This document shows, one piece after another, positions 31,736 to 39,862 of a stretch of 42,398 nucleotides of DNA; position 1 is the stretch's first letter, and each line of letters opens with the position of its first letter. Below the pieces are notes generated by a model. That model was not told the DNA's origin and made no database searches. It saw only the letters and a list, made by a program, of their open reading frames with translations. The position numbers and the translations under genes were made by a program. The DNA comes from a virus: IMG/VR virus record IMGVR_UViG_3300028920_000134, positions 1 through 42,398 of that record. One strand, 5' to 3'.

Positions 31736-33058
31736 ATGGCAACGGTAGTAAACACGCAAAGCCCTTGGCAGTCTTTAGGTGCAAGCCTTGGCAGCATGGG
31801 TTCGGGCTACGTTCAGCAGCAGAACTTGAACCGCCAGATGCAGCAGAATCAGCAACAGATGGGCATTATGGAGCAGCGTAACAAGATGTTTGGTCAGCAG
31901 AACCAGCTTGGTCAGGACCGGCTTGCCTTTGAGCAGCGCAAGTACGAGGAGGGCAAGACTGCTGCGACGGAGGCAGATAAGCAGGCTGCGTACAAGAAGG
32001 CGATGGAATGGACAGAGGAATTTTTTGCTGCCGAACCTAATTCTCCGAAACGGCAATTCATGGCTTCTGTTGGCAATATGCCTATAAAGCAACTATTTCC
32101 TGATATTGACTTAAATACTTATGTCGGCGCCGAGCGCGTACCTTCTCGCAAGGAGCAGGCAGACGCGGCCAAGGCTCTGCTTAACAGCGATAGCCCAGAC
32201 GCACAGCAGCTTGGAGCGCAAAGGCTGACCGACTTGTATAACAATCCGAATCAGACAATGGATGACCCTGATGTCAATCAGGCTATTCTGGGCCGCAAGG
32301 GAACGCCCGGCCAAAATCTGGCTCAGAATATGCGTAACGAAGAATTGAAGAAAAAGCAGGGGGAGGCAGACGAAAAGACATGGACCAGCAATATCAAGAT
32401 GGCTGAAAAGACAACCAAGAGTATGCTGGGCAAACGGACTGATGACTTGCAGGGACATATTAAAAAGCTGCGAACAACCATTATTGATGATATGCACAAT
32501 ACAATTCGACCTGTATCTGGGGAAAGCGTGGAAGATGCTGCGGCCAGAGCAGGAATGAGCAAAGTTACCAGAATGACTTACCCTGAAATATTTGACGACA
32601 AGGGGTACAGTTTTCTTGATACGCTCAATCCGTCGAGAAAGGCATTAGAAAAGGGCGAAGGATACGTCAGGGCTGGCGACTTGCAGCAGTATAAGGACTT
32701 GAAGAAGTACGAGGCTTGGGCCAGAATGGTCAACGTCATGTTACCCGAAGCTGTGTCCGAGGGCAAGAAGCGGTTTCCGCTGACGTTCTTCAACCGCACC
32801 GATTGGAGTTCGCCGCCTAAAGGGTTCAATCCTGATAAGATGTATTCGACTGAGGAGATGCTGGACCTGATTAACAAGAAGGCCAAGTCTAAGCTGAACG
32901 TATTCTCGCACATGAAGCAGACGAACGACATGATAGAGAAGTTTATGAAAGAACAGTGCGCCCCGCAGGACAAGGACGAGATGAGGAAGCTGTTCCGAGA
33001 AGCCAAGAAGAAGAACATACCTATTGAGACAATTATACAAAAATATGTAGGTGGCTAA
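31736..33058 (+). CDS. Internal virion (ejection-type) protein
   Basis: 440 residues from MATVVNTQSPWQSLG after CAGGAGATTGAT; an earlier in-frame ATG at 31703 is inside the previous gene. The N-terminal 80 residues are Gln/Met-rich and coiled-coil-like (QQQNLNRQMQQNQQQMGIM), as in podovirus internal proteins such as those encoded between the first and third ejection genes. The rest is helical and charged (AEKTTKSMLGKRTDDLQGHI). No catalytic motif is visible. It follows the 1012-residue protein and precedes the 1188-residue one, matching a three-gene ejection module. Confidence 0.65.
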   Translation: MATVVNTQSPWQSLGASLGSMGSGYVQQQNLNRQMQQNQQQMGIMEQRNKMFGQQNQLGQDRLAFEQRKYEEGKTAATEADKQAAYKKAMEWTEEFFAAEPNSPKRQFMASVGNMPIKQLFPDIDLNTYVGAERVPSRKEQADAAKALLNSDSPDAQQLGAQRLTDLYNNPNQTMDDPDVNQAILGRKGTPGQNLAQNMRNEELKKKQGEADEKTWTSNIKMAEKTTKSMLGKRTDDLQGHIKKLRTTIIDDMHNTIRPVSGESVEDAAARAGMSKVTRMTYPEIFDDKGYSFLDTLNPSRKALEKGEGYVRAGDLQQYKDLKKYEAWARMVNVMLPEAVSEGKKRFPLTFFNRTDWSSPPKGFNPDKMYSTEEMLDLINKKAKSKLNVFSHMKQTNDMIEKFMKEQCAPQDKDEMRKLFREAKKKNIPIETIIQKYVGG

Positions 33059-36000
33059 ATGGGAATAGAAAGTGTAAAGGCTTTGCTCGATGATGATTCT
33101 CCGGTTCAACCGTCCGGCAACATAGACGCGGTTCGGGCTATGGTCAAGCCGCCGAAGCCGGAGCAGAAACAATGGCGATTTACTGACACTAATTTCCAAA
33201 ACAAAGTCATAAAGAAGGTTAGTGACCACTACGAACAAGAAATGCTCCATAATAAAAGTCTGGGGGATTTTGAAAGAGACCCCAGCGATGTAGTCATTCA
33301 ACCTCCTCCGGCTCCCTTAGAGAATTTCTTAGACGAAGAAGAAAGAATGACTTTGCAGTATATGTCTTGGGTGGCTGACCCCGAAGCGAGAAAACAAGTA
33401 TATAGGGCAACAACAAAGCCCGAAGATAGGATAGTTCCTCAAGCTGCGTTTATGGCAGAAGATTGGACTTTGGGCCTGGCTCAACTGCCGTTCTCTATGG
33501 TCAACGCCGCCGCGGGTACGGATATTCAACTCAGCAGGTTGCTGCGGCGGATAGGGCAACTGCCGCTTAGTGCTGTAAACAAAGTTGCCGACAAAGACTA
33601 TCAGCTTAGCCGTCACCTTCCAGCCGAAGGGGACTTCGGTAAATTAAGGGAAACAGCTTTTCGAAATGTTATGGAGCCGGATAGTTCTTTGACCGAGAAA
33701 GTCGCTTGGGGTACTAGAATGGCGGCAGACGCGGCTGTGATTGTAAAGGGCGTAGCTTCTGTGGCAAGCCATATAAAAAGAGCCGTGAAACTTGGCAAGG
33801 CGTACAAAGTCTTACAGGAACCTATCTGGATGCGCCAGCCGGGCCGCGGGAAAGAGGCTGTAAAGGCGTTCGATTTAATCAAGAAAGAAACCGGCCAGTT
33901 CCCCTGGCCTAAGCCTACCGAGCCGACCGGCATTATGCAGTTGGCTAAGACCGAAAACCTGATGGCGTTTGAGAAGGGTAAAGCGGCAGCCGAAGAAGCA
34001 CGCGCAGCGGTAGCAGCCGGAGTGAAAAGACCGATGGTCAACCCCCTGCACAGTCAGGAAGGCCGCCGGTTATTCATGCAGGCACAAGCGGTCAGGGAAT
34101 CTGAAGGCAAATGGCAAAGGGTCAGCCGCGATGTAAATAAGGCGCAGAAACAGCTTGAAAACCCGCAGTTCTATCAAACACTGGAACAACAGATTGCTCA
34201 GGGGGCGATGATAAGGCCGGAGGATCAGGTTGCTTCGGAGTTGTTACTGAACCAGGAAAGCACCAAGCTGTTCAATAACGTCAACGATATAAATCAGGGA
34301 CGGAAAACATTTGAGCTTATGACCGGCTATCAGGAAGGGGTATCGGCAACCGCGTCCAGACTGAGGTTACACGGTTACGCTGGCAAGGAGGCCGGGGCAA
34401 ACGCCAAGTGGGTTCCCGGCGCTGATGAACCGCTGAAAGAGTTTATCGCCCGCAACCTGTTCTATGTGGACGAAAAGACCCGCAAGGCTTATCTGGCCGC
34501 CAAGAACCCGGCTAAAAAAGCCAAGGTCGCCGACAAATGGCACAAGCGGGTAATGAAAGTTATGGAGAAATGGGAGAGGGACGGCCTGAAGGTCAGCGAG
34601 ATGGACCGGATGGTAGTCTCCGACCTGCCGGAATATCTACAGTTTCGTTTTGCTCACGACCTGCGTAATGTTACTGAAGGCGGGCAGGCGGGCTGGTGGG
34701 CGCCGGTGCAGGAAGTGTACCGTTCAGGTCTGATGTCTGCTCCGACCACTGGGGTAAGAAACGCTCTGGGCGGGCTGTACGCCTTGGGCGATGTCATGGT
34801 AGTCAAACCGGCAGCCAACTTCCTTCGCACTTTAGTCCGGCAGGGTACTATGATGGAGACGGTCGAGGCTTTGCACCATTCAGTGCTGTCACCGCAGGCG
34901 TGGGCCAGGGCGTCCAAAGACGCATGGTACACTTTTCGTTATGAGATACCGGCGTTGGAGTTTCGTTTGGGCCAGGTCCAGAAGTTGCAGGATGTTGAGT
35001 TTTATATGCGGGGAGCTATACCGAACTTAAATATAGGTCGCGTACCGATCCCGGTAGGCTCTGTTGTTCGCTCTCCGGTTACGGCAACCGCGGCGGTTGA
35101 CGAGTTTGTCAAGACTATGCACATACACAACGAGGTGGCAGCCGAGGCTGTCAGGCTGGGTAAGCAGGCTGGTATCAAACCCTATTCGCGGCAGATGGTA
35201 AACTTTGTGGACGACATGGTTAGAGACACTAAAAGCCCTGCCTATGAGAATGCGATCCGATCTTGGGAGACATGGCGGGCGACATTCCAGAACAAGGCCC
35301 GCTGGCCTGAAAAGGCGTTACTTGGCATTCGCAAGACTGTGCCGCCCGCGGGCCTGGTTACTCCTTTTATCAAGACAGGCGCTCAACTTTCGTATCAGGG
35401 CGGCATGATGTCGCCGCTGGGCGACTTTGTAACTGCGTCCCGGCTGACCAGACGGTTAGTTGGCAAGGTATTCAAGGGCGGCAAGGTATTTGACAGCACA
35501 TATTCCGGTTACAAGTTCTCTGTAGATGTTGCCCGCAACATGATGGGCCATTATATTGTCGGCCAACTCGACTCGCTGCGCAAAGATGAGAATGGGAACA
35601 GGCGAATAACTGGTTCGGCAGGCTACTTTGGTTCAACGAAGAATGAGCAGAATCTCAGGAATGAAATAGCACCGCCTCTGTCAATAAATATGGGTGACTA
35701 TTGGTTATCTTATGCAAACTTGGGACCATTAACTGAAATTCTAGCGTTTGGTATAAATACCTTAGAAGCTATGGATGAAGCTGATATTATTGGTAGAAAG
35801 AAAGCATTTGACCGCTGGGTTTCCAAGATGGCCGGGATGGGGATGGACGCTACTTATTACCGGGGGCTGGGTGACTTGTTCAAGGCAGCAACCGATGATA
35901 CATATCGGGAATACTGGACGGCCAACCTTGCCAGTTCATTTATACCGAACTACATAGATAGCCATATGAGGGCCAAGGATGAATATGTCAGGGAACACAA

Positions 36001-36625
36001 GATAACCGGCGAGGAAGGCGAACGGCCAACCTGGGGCGAGCGGGTAATGCGTAAGGGGTTTCCTACCAGCACAGTTTTGCCGCCCCCGAAGGTGGACTTT
36101 TACGGCAACGACGTAAAGAAATATATGTATGACCGTCCGATGACAATGTATGGTATCAACTTTTTAGCGCCTATAATAATAAGGAACACCTACTCTGACG
36201 AGCGGGACAAGATATTGCAGCGAGTTGCCAGATATAACTATGAGCATCCAGAGAGCAAGCACACCCAGTGGTTCAGTGATTTGGGACATACTGTTACTTC
36301 CAGCCTGGACAAGAAGGACAGGCAGATGGACGAGGATATGTATTACCGGCACTCAAGGTTGACCGGCCTTGCCCGTTCTTTATCGTTGCTTTCCCGCGAT
36401 TGGCCTGAAGAATTTGGTGTGCCGGAGATGACAGCCTTTGCTGATATAAGGAGGGAAACCAGCGATATGTCTTTGGGGCTTGTGACAGCGTATTATCAGG
36501 CGTTGGAACAGAACCGGCCCGACGTTGCCGAGCGGATAAAAGAGAAGCAGGACTTGATGATTGATATGTATCAAGATCGGGTAAATGAGTTGTTGACCCG
36601 CAAGAATATGAAACTGAAAAAATGA
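33059..36625 (+). CDS. Very large internal virion/polyvalent protein
   Basis: A 1188-residue protein starting directly after the upstream stop. Helical, with segments characteristic of large phage internal proteins: RKTVPPAGLVTPFIKTG, then SAGYFGSTKNEQNLRNEIAP, and SINMGDYWLSYANLGPLTE, matching patterns such as PFxKTxxxxxxxxxxxxP and PYSIxIGxxWYSYxxLxP. Several hydrophobic stretches (VAWGTRMAADAAVIVKGVA) could enter a membrane. No lysozyme domain is evident. The role is presumably entry: forming part of the ejected channel and interacting with the DNA. The largest gene in the window. Confidence 0.7.
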   Translation: MGIESVKALLDDDSPVQPSGNIDAVRAMVKPPKPEQKQWRFTDTNFQNKVIKKVSDHYEQEMLHNKSLGDFERDPSDVVIQPPPAPLENFLDEEERMTLQYMSWVADPEARKQVYRATTKPEDRIVPQAAFMAEDWTLGLAQLPFSMVNAAAGTDIQLSRLLRRIGQLPLSAVNKVADKDYQLSRHLPAEGDFGKLRETAFRNVMEPDSSLTEKVAWGTRMAADAAVIVKGVASVASHIKRAVKLGKAYKVLQEPIWMRQPGRGKEAVKAFDLIKKETGQFPWPKPTEPTGIMQLAKTENLMAFEKGKAAAEEARAAVAAGVKRPMVNPLHSQEGRRLFMQAQAVRESEGKWQRVSRDVNKAQKQLENPQFYQTLEQQIAQGAMIRPEDQVASELLLNQESTKLFNNVNDINQGRKTFELMTGYQEGVSATASRLRLHGYAGKEAGANAKWVPGADEPLKEFIARNLFYVDEKTRKAYLAAKNPAKKAKVADKWHKRVMKVMEKWERDGLKVSEMDRMVVSDLPEYLQFRFAHDLRNVTEGGQAGWWAPVQEVYRSGLMSAPTTGVRNALGGLYALGDVMVVKPAANFLRTLVRQGTMMETVEALHHSVLSPQAWARASKDAWYTFRYEIPALEFRLGQVQKLQDVEFYMRGAIPNLNIGRVPIPVGSVVRSPVTATAAVDEFVKTMHIHNEVAAEAVRLGKQAGIKPYSRQMVNFVDDMVRDTKSPAYENAIRSWETWRATFQNKARWPEKALLGIRKTVPPAGLVTPFIKTGAQLSYQGGMMSPLGDFVTASRLTRRLVGKVFKGGKVFDSTYSGYKFSVDVARNMMGHYIVGQLDSLRKDENGNRRITGSAGYFGSTKNEQNLRNEIAPPLSINMGDYWLSYANLGPLTEILAFGINTLEAMDEADIIGRKKAFDRWVSKMAGMGMDATYYRGLGDLFKAATDDTYREYWTANLASSFIPNYIDSHMRAKDEYVREHKITGEEGERPTWGERVMRKGFPTSTVLPPPKVDFYGNDVKKYMYDRPMTMYGINFLAPIIIRNTYSDERDKILQRVARYNYEHPESKHTQWFSDLGHTVTSSLDKKDRQMDEDMYYRHSRLTGLARSLSLLSRDWPEEFGVPEMTAFADIRRETSDMSLGLVTAYYQALEQNRPDVAERIKEKQDLMIDMYQDRVNELLTRKNMKLKK

Positions 36626-36638
36626 AAGGTGAGCCAGA

Positions 36639-37040
36639 ATGAAGGAACTAGCAGCTAAGATTAACAACAAAATGAATGGTTCAAGGTCGTTTCTTATTGC
36701 CTTGATGGGTGGTTTGGTTGTATTTGGGATATGCAGCCTTGTCAGTATCGGGGAGAACAAGGAAAAGGTATGCCGCAATACGGAAACCATAAAGGAACTC
36801 ATCAAGACTCAGCGGGCAGAAACCAGCGCCTGTCAGACGTCAATCAATCAACTCGAAAAAAGAATACCTGTTGACTTGGACAAACGACTGCGTAATATAG
36901 AGCTAAGCATGGCTCGTATAGAAAATGGTTTAGATGGTATCGCGGAGCGACAAGTTGACGCAGCAATCTACACACCCAGCAGTTGCAGAAAGCTCCCTCT
37001 GGGAAACATATCGCCGCAGACGATCTATAACAAACCGTAA
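36639..37040 (+). CDS. Single-membrane-helix protein with coiled coil
   Basis: A 133-residue protein with a GAAAGGTGAG ribosome site. Residues 18-38 (FLIALMGGLVVFGICSLVSI) form one transmembrane helix after a short basic head. Residues 40-110 (NKEKVCRNTETIKELIKTQR, RIPVDLDKRLRNIELSMARI) are a coiled coil. Single-helix proteins of this shape act as holin-like, spanin-like or hemolysin XhlA-like factors in lysis, or as superinfection factors; none can be chosen from sequence. Its last 107 bases overlap the start of the sigma-factor gene in another frame. Confidence 0.65.
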   Translation: MKELAAKINNKMNGSRSFLIALMGGLVVFGICSLVSIGENKEKVCRNTETIKELIKTQRAETSACQTSINQLEKRIPVDLDKRLRNIELSMARIENGLDGIAERQVDAAIYTPSSCRKLPLGNISPQTIYNKP

Positions 37041-37632
37041 CAGGCTGGCTGTGAAATATCAGCCGCTAGTCTATTCTATTGCTTCTGAGGTTTACAAAAG
37101 GTCGGCTGCGATCCGCAGCGGCCTGGATTATGATGATTTGGTGTCGGTCGCCAATGTCTGCTTAATCAAGTGTATTCGGGATTTCAGGGTCAGTTATAAC
37201 GTGGAGTTTGCGACGTATGCGTACCGCAGGCTGCGGGGCAGTATGCTCGACGAGGTACGGAACTTCGACCGTATCGGACGTTCGGTTCGTCGCACGATGG
37301 CTAAGATGGGGGAGGAGCCTCCGCAGATATTCAACATGCACGACAATTATAGCGGTGAGGGCTTGTGCTGTTTTGCCAGGGAGCCAAGCGCCATTATGCC
37401 CAGCCCGCTTAGTTGTGCTGCGAGTAAGGAGTTCATGCCGACAATTAGGAGGGACGTTCCGAAACACGGAGGTTTGGTGCTAAGTCTATATTGCACAATG
37501 AATTACAGTCAGGACGAAATCAGCAAAATCACCGGCTATTCGCAAACGTGGTGCAGTTTTTTGCTGCGGGACAGCCTTGCCGCTCTGCGTGAGGTTTATA
37601 CCGACCGGCTGTATCGGGAAATGTTTTTTTAA
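36934..37632 (+). CDS. FliA/WhiG-type alternative sigma factor
   Basis: A 232-residue protein. Region 2 spans about residues 34-125: NRNRLAVKYQPLVYSIASEV, then GLDYDDLVSVANVCLIKCI, FATYAYRRLRGSMLDEVRN, a clear match to FliA-like sigma-70 factors. Region 4 is residues 180-225 (SLYCTMNYSQDEISKITGYS, then LLRDSLAALREVY), a helix-turn-helix for -35 binding. Region 3 is reduced. It would redirect host RNA polymerase to phage promoters. ATG 36934 has no clear ribosome site; a TTG at 36955 preceded by GGAG is a candidate start. It overlaps the upstream membrane gene by 107 bases, which may couple their translation. Confidence 0.8.
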   Translation: MVSRSDKLTQQSTHPAVAESSLWETYRRRRSITNRNRLAVKYQPLVYSIASEVYKRSAAIRSGLDYDDLVSVANVCLIKCIRDFRVSYNVEFATYAYRRLRGSMLDEVRNFDRIGRSVRRTMAKMGEEPPQIFNMHDNYSGEGLCCFAREPSAIMPSPLSCAASKEFMPTIRRDVPKHGGLVLSLYCTMNYSQDEISKITGYSQTWCSFLLRDSLAALREVYTDRLYREMFF

Positions 37633-37650
37633 TTTTTTCTTTTTTTTCAC

Positions 37651-37678
37651 TTGCATTTCATTGCATCGGTGATATACT
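37651..37678 (+). promoter_or_regulatory. Promoter P3 (extended -10)
   Basis: TTGCAT (37651-37656), a 16-bp spacer and TATACT (37673-37678) within CGGTGATATACT. It has the same spacing and core as leftward promoters P1 and P2, but points right. It drives the 62-residue gene at 37721, and possibly the structured region behind it. A T-rich stretch without a hairpin (37624-37650) lies just upstream, after the sigma-factor stop. Confidence 0.7.
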
Positions 37679-37720
37679 GTTGGTAACGCTAAAGTTATTT
37701 ATTTTCAGGAGAATCATACA

Positions 37721-37909
37721 ATGAAAATGGTCCAGATCGAAACACGCACCTGCGAGATGCTCAGTGAGTATGCGGAGCATTTTGCGCCGGGGATTAACAC
37801 ATTCCAGGCCAGGGTCAATTACGCCATAGCCAGGGGCATTGAGGCTATGATAGCAAACGATAGAATGTCCGAACTGTCAGGGAATCCAGGGAAAAATGAT
37901 GCAAAATAG
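37721..37909 (+). CDS. Small hypothetical protein behind promoter P3
   Basis: A 62-residue protein with a strong AGGAG ribosome site, starting MKMVQIETRTCEMLSEYAEH. The sequence is amphipathic and helical (FQARVNYAIARGIEAMIAND), reminiscent of small DNA-binding or regulatory proteins of the ribbon-helix-helix kind, although no match is clear. It is isolated between the sigma-factor gene and a hairpin-rich non-coding stretch, with its own promoter. That isolation suggests a regulatory role. Confidence 0.6.
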   Translation: MKMVQIETRTCEMLSEYAEHFAPGINTFQARVNYAIARGIEAMIANDRMSELSGNPGKNDAK

Positions 37910-37976
37910 ACCCGATTACGCCCCGGTTCTCCACGCCACGGACGGCGACAGCCATGATACCGGGGCGCTACAAACC

Positions 37977-38060
37977 AAGGCCCGTCCAAACTCACATCTT
38001 TACCTCCGTTTAGTGTTAGTAGTTTTGAGTATAGTCACCAACATTGGGCGGGCCTTTTTC
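37977..38060 (+). terminator. Terminator with very long loop
   Basis: A 13-bp stem (AAGGCCCGTCCAA 37977-37989 with TTGGGCGGGCCTT 38044-38056, one G-U pair) is followed by TTTTT (38055-38059, overlapping the arm). The 54-base loop is unusually long for an intrinsic terminator, so it is a candidate rather than a certain one. It would end the transcript starting at P3. Confidence 0.45.
38012..38034 (-). promoter_or_regulatory. Promoter-like element P4 with ACTAACACT motif
   Basis: On the minus strand GGTGACTATACT (-10 TATACT at 38033-38028) is followed 7 bases later by ACTAACACT (38020-38012) and then a perfect ribosome site GGAGG and ATGTGA. The same -10 core and the same downstream motif occur at P1 and P2. 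No -35 matches at 16-17 bp, and the ATG is followed at once by a stop. It could be a relic of a deleted leftward gene, or a control element inside the loop of the terminator-like stem. Confidence 0.4.
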
Positions 38061-38184
38061 AGAATAGTTTTCTCCTTTCCTCATGGTGGCGGGGGCAACC
38101 TAGACAAGTCCCCGCCTCTTGTCAGTATCGGGCCGTCAGGTATAGGCGGCCCTTATCAAATAGAGTTAAAAGAAAGGGCTAAAA

Positions 38185-39270
38185 ATGAAGCTAAAGGAAA
38201 TAGGAACGGGGCAGGGTTGGGGGAAAGTGGGAATATTGGGATTTGCCAAATCTGGCAAGACTTACACTGCGGTCGAGATTGCGCTGGGCCTGCGGAAGCA
38301 GATGAAGCATGATGGGCCTATCTGTATGTATGACACGGAGGGGGGGGTAGAGTATATAAATCCCCGCGTCAAGAAGGAGACGGGCCGCAATATTCTGGGG
38401 ATCAAATCGCGGAGCTTCGACGACCTCATGTCGTTTGGGGCGGCCTGTGAAAAACAGGGGGGTATCATCATTGTTGACAGTATCACGCATCCGTGGCGTG
38501 AACTGTGCGAGGCCCATCTTGCCAAAGTCAACGCCAGCCGCAAGGCGATGAAGATTAAGCCGAGGCAGAGGTTGGAGTTTCAGGATTGGAACGTAATCAA
38601 ACCTTTGTGGGCCAAGTGGACGGACTTCTACCTGAACAGCCCGCTGCACATAATTATATGCGGCAGAGCAGGTTACGAATGGGACTTCACCGACCCTGAC
38701 GAGGAGACCGGCAAGCGGGAACTTATCAAGTCTGGTGTGAAGATGAAAACTGAAACCGAGTTCGGATTCGAGCCGAGCCTGCTGGTCGAGATGGAGCGTA
38801 TCCAGAAGGCGGAAACACCCCCGAAGATATATCACAGGGCAACTGTTATTGGCGATAGGTTCAACGTTATCGATGGGGAAATGATAGACAACCCGACGTA
38901 TGAGTTTTTCAAACCACACTTCGATTGCCTGTGTCCAGGGCAGCATAACAAGATAGATACGAGGCTAAAGACCAAGACCGGCGCTGATGAGGAAGGTCTA
39001 AACGATGCCGCCCGGCTGCGCAGAAAGCGGGAAATATTGTGCGAGGAGATTCAGGGCGAGTTACTTAAACGCTGGCCCAGCCAGAAGGTCGAGGATAAGA
39101 CCGCGAAACTGGAAGCAATAGACCGACTGTTCGGTACGCGAAGCTGGACGAAGGTTGAGCAGGAAATACCTGCGGAGAAATTGAAGGAAGGCTTGATAGA
39201 GCTTAGAGGCATTATATCTGTGGAACCTGATTGCAAAAATTATCCTGAAATAGATGAAGGGAAAAAATGA
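38185..39270 (+). CDS. Sak4-like RecA-type ATPase
   Basis: A 361-residue protein. Walker A is GFAKSGKT at 19-26, Walker B is GGIIIVDS with Asp98. In between is CMYDTEGGVEYI, as in Sak4-like phage ATPases. The C-terminal extension (residues 250-361) is charged and helical. Sak4-type proteins assist homologous recombination together with SSB-like proteins. The downstream gene, overlapping by 4 bases, encodes an SSB-like protein, which matches that known pairing. It is the first gene of the replication/recombination block. Confidence 0.8.
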   Translation: MKLKEIGTGQGWGKVGILGFAKSGKTYTAVEIALGLRKQMKHDGPICMYDTEGGVEYINPRVKKETGRNILGIKSRSFDDLMSFGAACEKQGGIIIVDSITHPWRELCEAHLAKVNASRKAMKIKPRQRLEFQDWNVIKPLWAKWTDFYLNSPLHIIICGRAGYEWDFTDPDEETGKRELIKSGVKMKTETEFGFEPSLLVEMERIQKAETPPKIYHRATVIGDRFNVIDGEMIDNPTYEFFKPHFDCLCPGQHNKIDTRLKTKTGADEEGLNDAARLRRKREILCEEIQGELLKRWPSQKVEDKTAKLEAIDRLFGTRSWTKVEQEIPAEKLKEGLIELRGIISVEPDCKNYPEIDEGKK

Positions 39271-39698
39271 TGGACTATAACCCCAAACAATTAAAGAAGA
39301 TAGCTACAGTTGAGCCAGGAGTTTACGCTTTTACCTGCATTGACGCCAGAGAGAAGGTCAGCCAGACAGGGTATTCATATATGCACGTCAAGCTGGAAAT
39401 TGAAGTGCCGAACGTGGCTGATCCGTTTACCGTTTACGACCGGCTGTCGATACATCCGAAGGCTTTGTGGCGTCTTGAGCATTTCTGCAAATGCGTTGGG
39501 CGTGACTTTGATATTGGCAAGCTGCTGCCGGAAGATTGTATCGGCAAGACAGGTCTGGCAGAAGTTGTGCAGGGCAAGCCGAACGACCAGGGCAAGCGGT
39601 TTCTTGAGATAGGGAAATACATTGAAAAAAGCGAACAAACTCAAGACAAACCAGTCGAAAAGCCGACAGAAACAACAGAAGATGACATTCCATTTTAA
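39267..39698 (+). CDS. SSB-like protein (DUF669-like)
   Basis: A 143-residue protein starting at the ATGATG overlapping the previous stop. A beta-barrel-like body (VEPGVYAFTCIDAREKVSQT, then YMHVKLEIEVPN) is followed by a central helical patch (WRLEHFCKCVGRDFDIGKLL) and a polar tail ending EDDIPF. The acidic tail with DDIPF is the partner-binding tip of single-stranded DNA-binding proteins. The body fits DUF669-type phage SSBs. It coats single-stranded DNA during replication and recombination, working with the Sak4-like ATPase. Confidence 0.8.
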   Translation: MMDYNPKQLKKIATVEPGVYAFTCIDAREKVSQTGYSYMHVKLEIEVPNVADPFTVYDRLSIHPKALWRLEHFCKCVGRDFDIGKLLPEDCIGKTGLAEVVQGKPNDQGKRFLEIGKYIEKSEQTQDKPVEKPTETTEDDIPF

Positions 39699-39719
39699 CT
39701 GATTTTTCCAAATTAACAG

Positions 39720-39748
39720 TTGACAGGTCCGCTAAATCCCTATGCTAT
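39720..39748 (+). promoter_or_regulatory. Promoter of replication-initiator gene
   Basis: A consensus -35 TTGACA (39720-39725) is followed by either -10 TATGCT (39741-39746, 15-bp spacer) or TGCTAT (39743-39748, 17-bp spacer). The transcript would start inside the 5' arm of the attenuator structure (39749-39766), so transcript and attenuator are matched. A plausible promoter with a moderately weak -10. Confidence 0.5.
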
Positions 39749-39849
39749 GCAGGGTGGAATGACTACGATTTACAAAACAATTAGTTTTAACTTTTTGGCC
39801 CGCAAGGAATTACAGTTCTCTGTAGTCATTCCACCTTGCGGGTTTTTTT
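39749..39849 (+). terminator. Attenuator-like structure before initiator gene
   Basis: Two mutually exclusive folds. Long-range stem: GCAGGGTGGAATGACTAC (39749-39766) with GTAGTCATTCCACCTTGC (39822-39839), 18 pairs with one G-U. Terminator: CCCGCAAGG (39799-39807) with CCTTGCGGG (39834-39842), followed by seven T (39843-39849). The 3' arm of the first overlaps the 3' arm of the second, so forming the long stem hides the terminator arm. The gene's ATG is at 39863. Confidence 0.6.
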
Positions 39850-39862
39850 GTGGAGTGGGCCA

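Larger units (their letters stand above)
37910..38184. other. Hairpin-rich non-coding region
   Basis: 275 bases without a credible gene hold four strong inverted repeats: CGCCCCGGT/ACCGGGGCG (37919-37927, 37959-37967) enclosing a small CGCC/GGCG hairpin; AAGGCCCGTCCAA/TTGGGCGGGCCTT (37977-37989, 38044-38056); GGCGGGG/CCCCGCC (38088-38094, 38110-38116); GGGCCG/CGGCCC (38130-38135, 38147-38152). The loop of the second holds a minus-strand promoter-like motif. It may be a structured leader, regulatory RNA or packaging signal. Confidence 0.45.

Noticed and set aside
37896-38312. Rightward 138-residue frame over the hairpin-rich region
   Set aside because: No ribosome site, overlaps the Sak4-like start in another frame, and its sequence reflects the inverted repeats.
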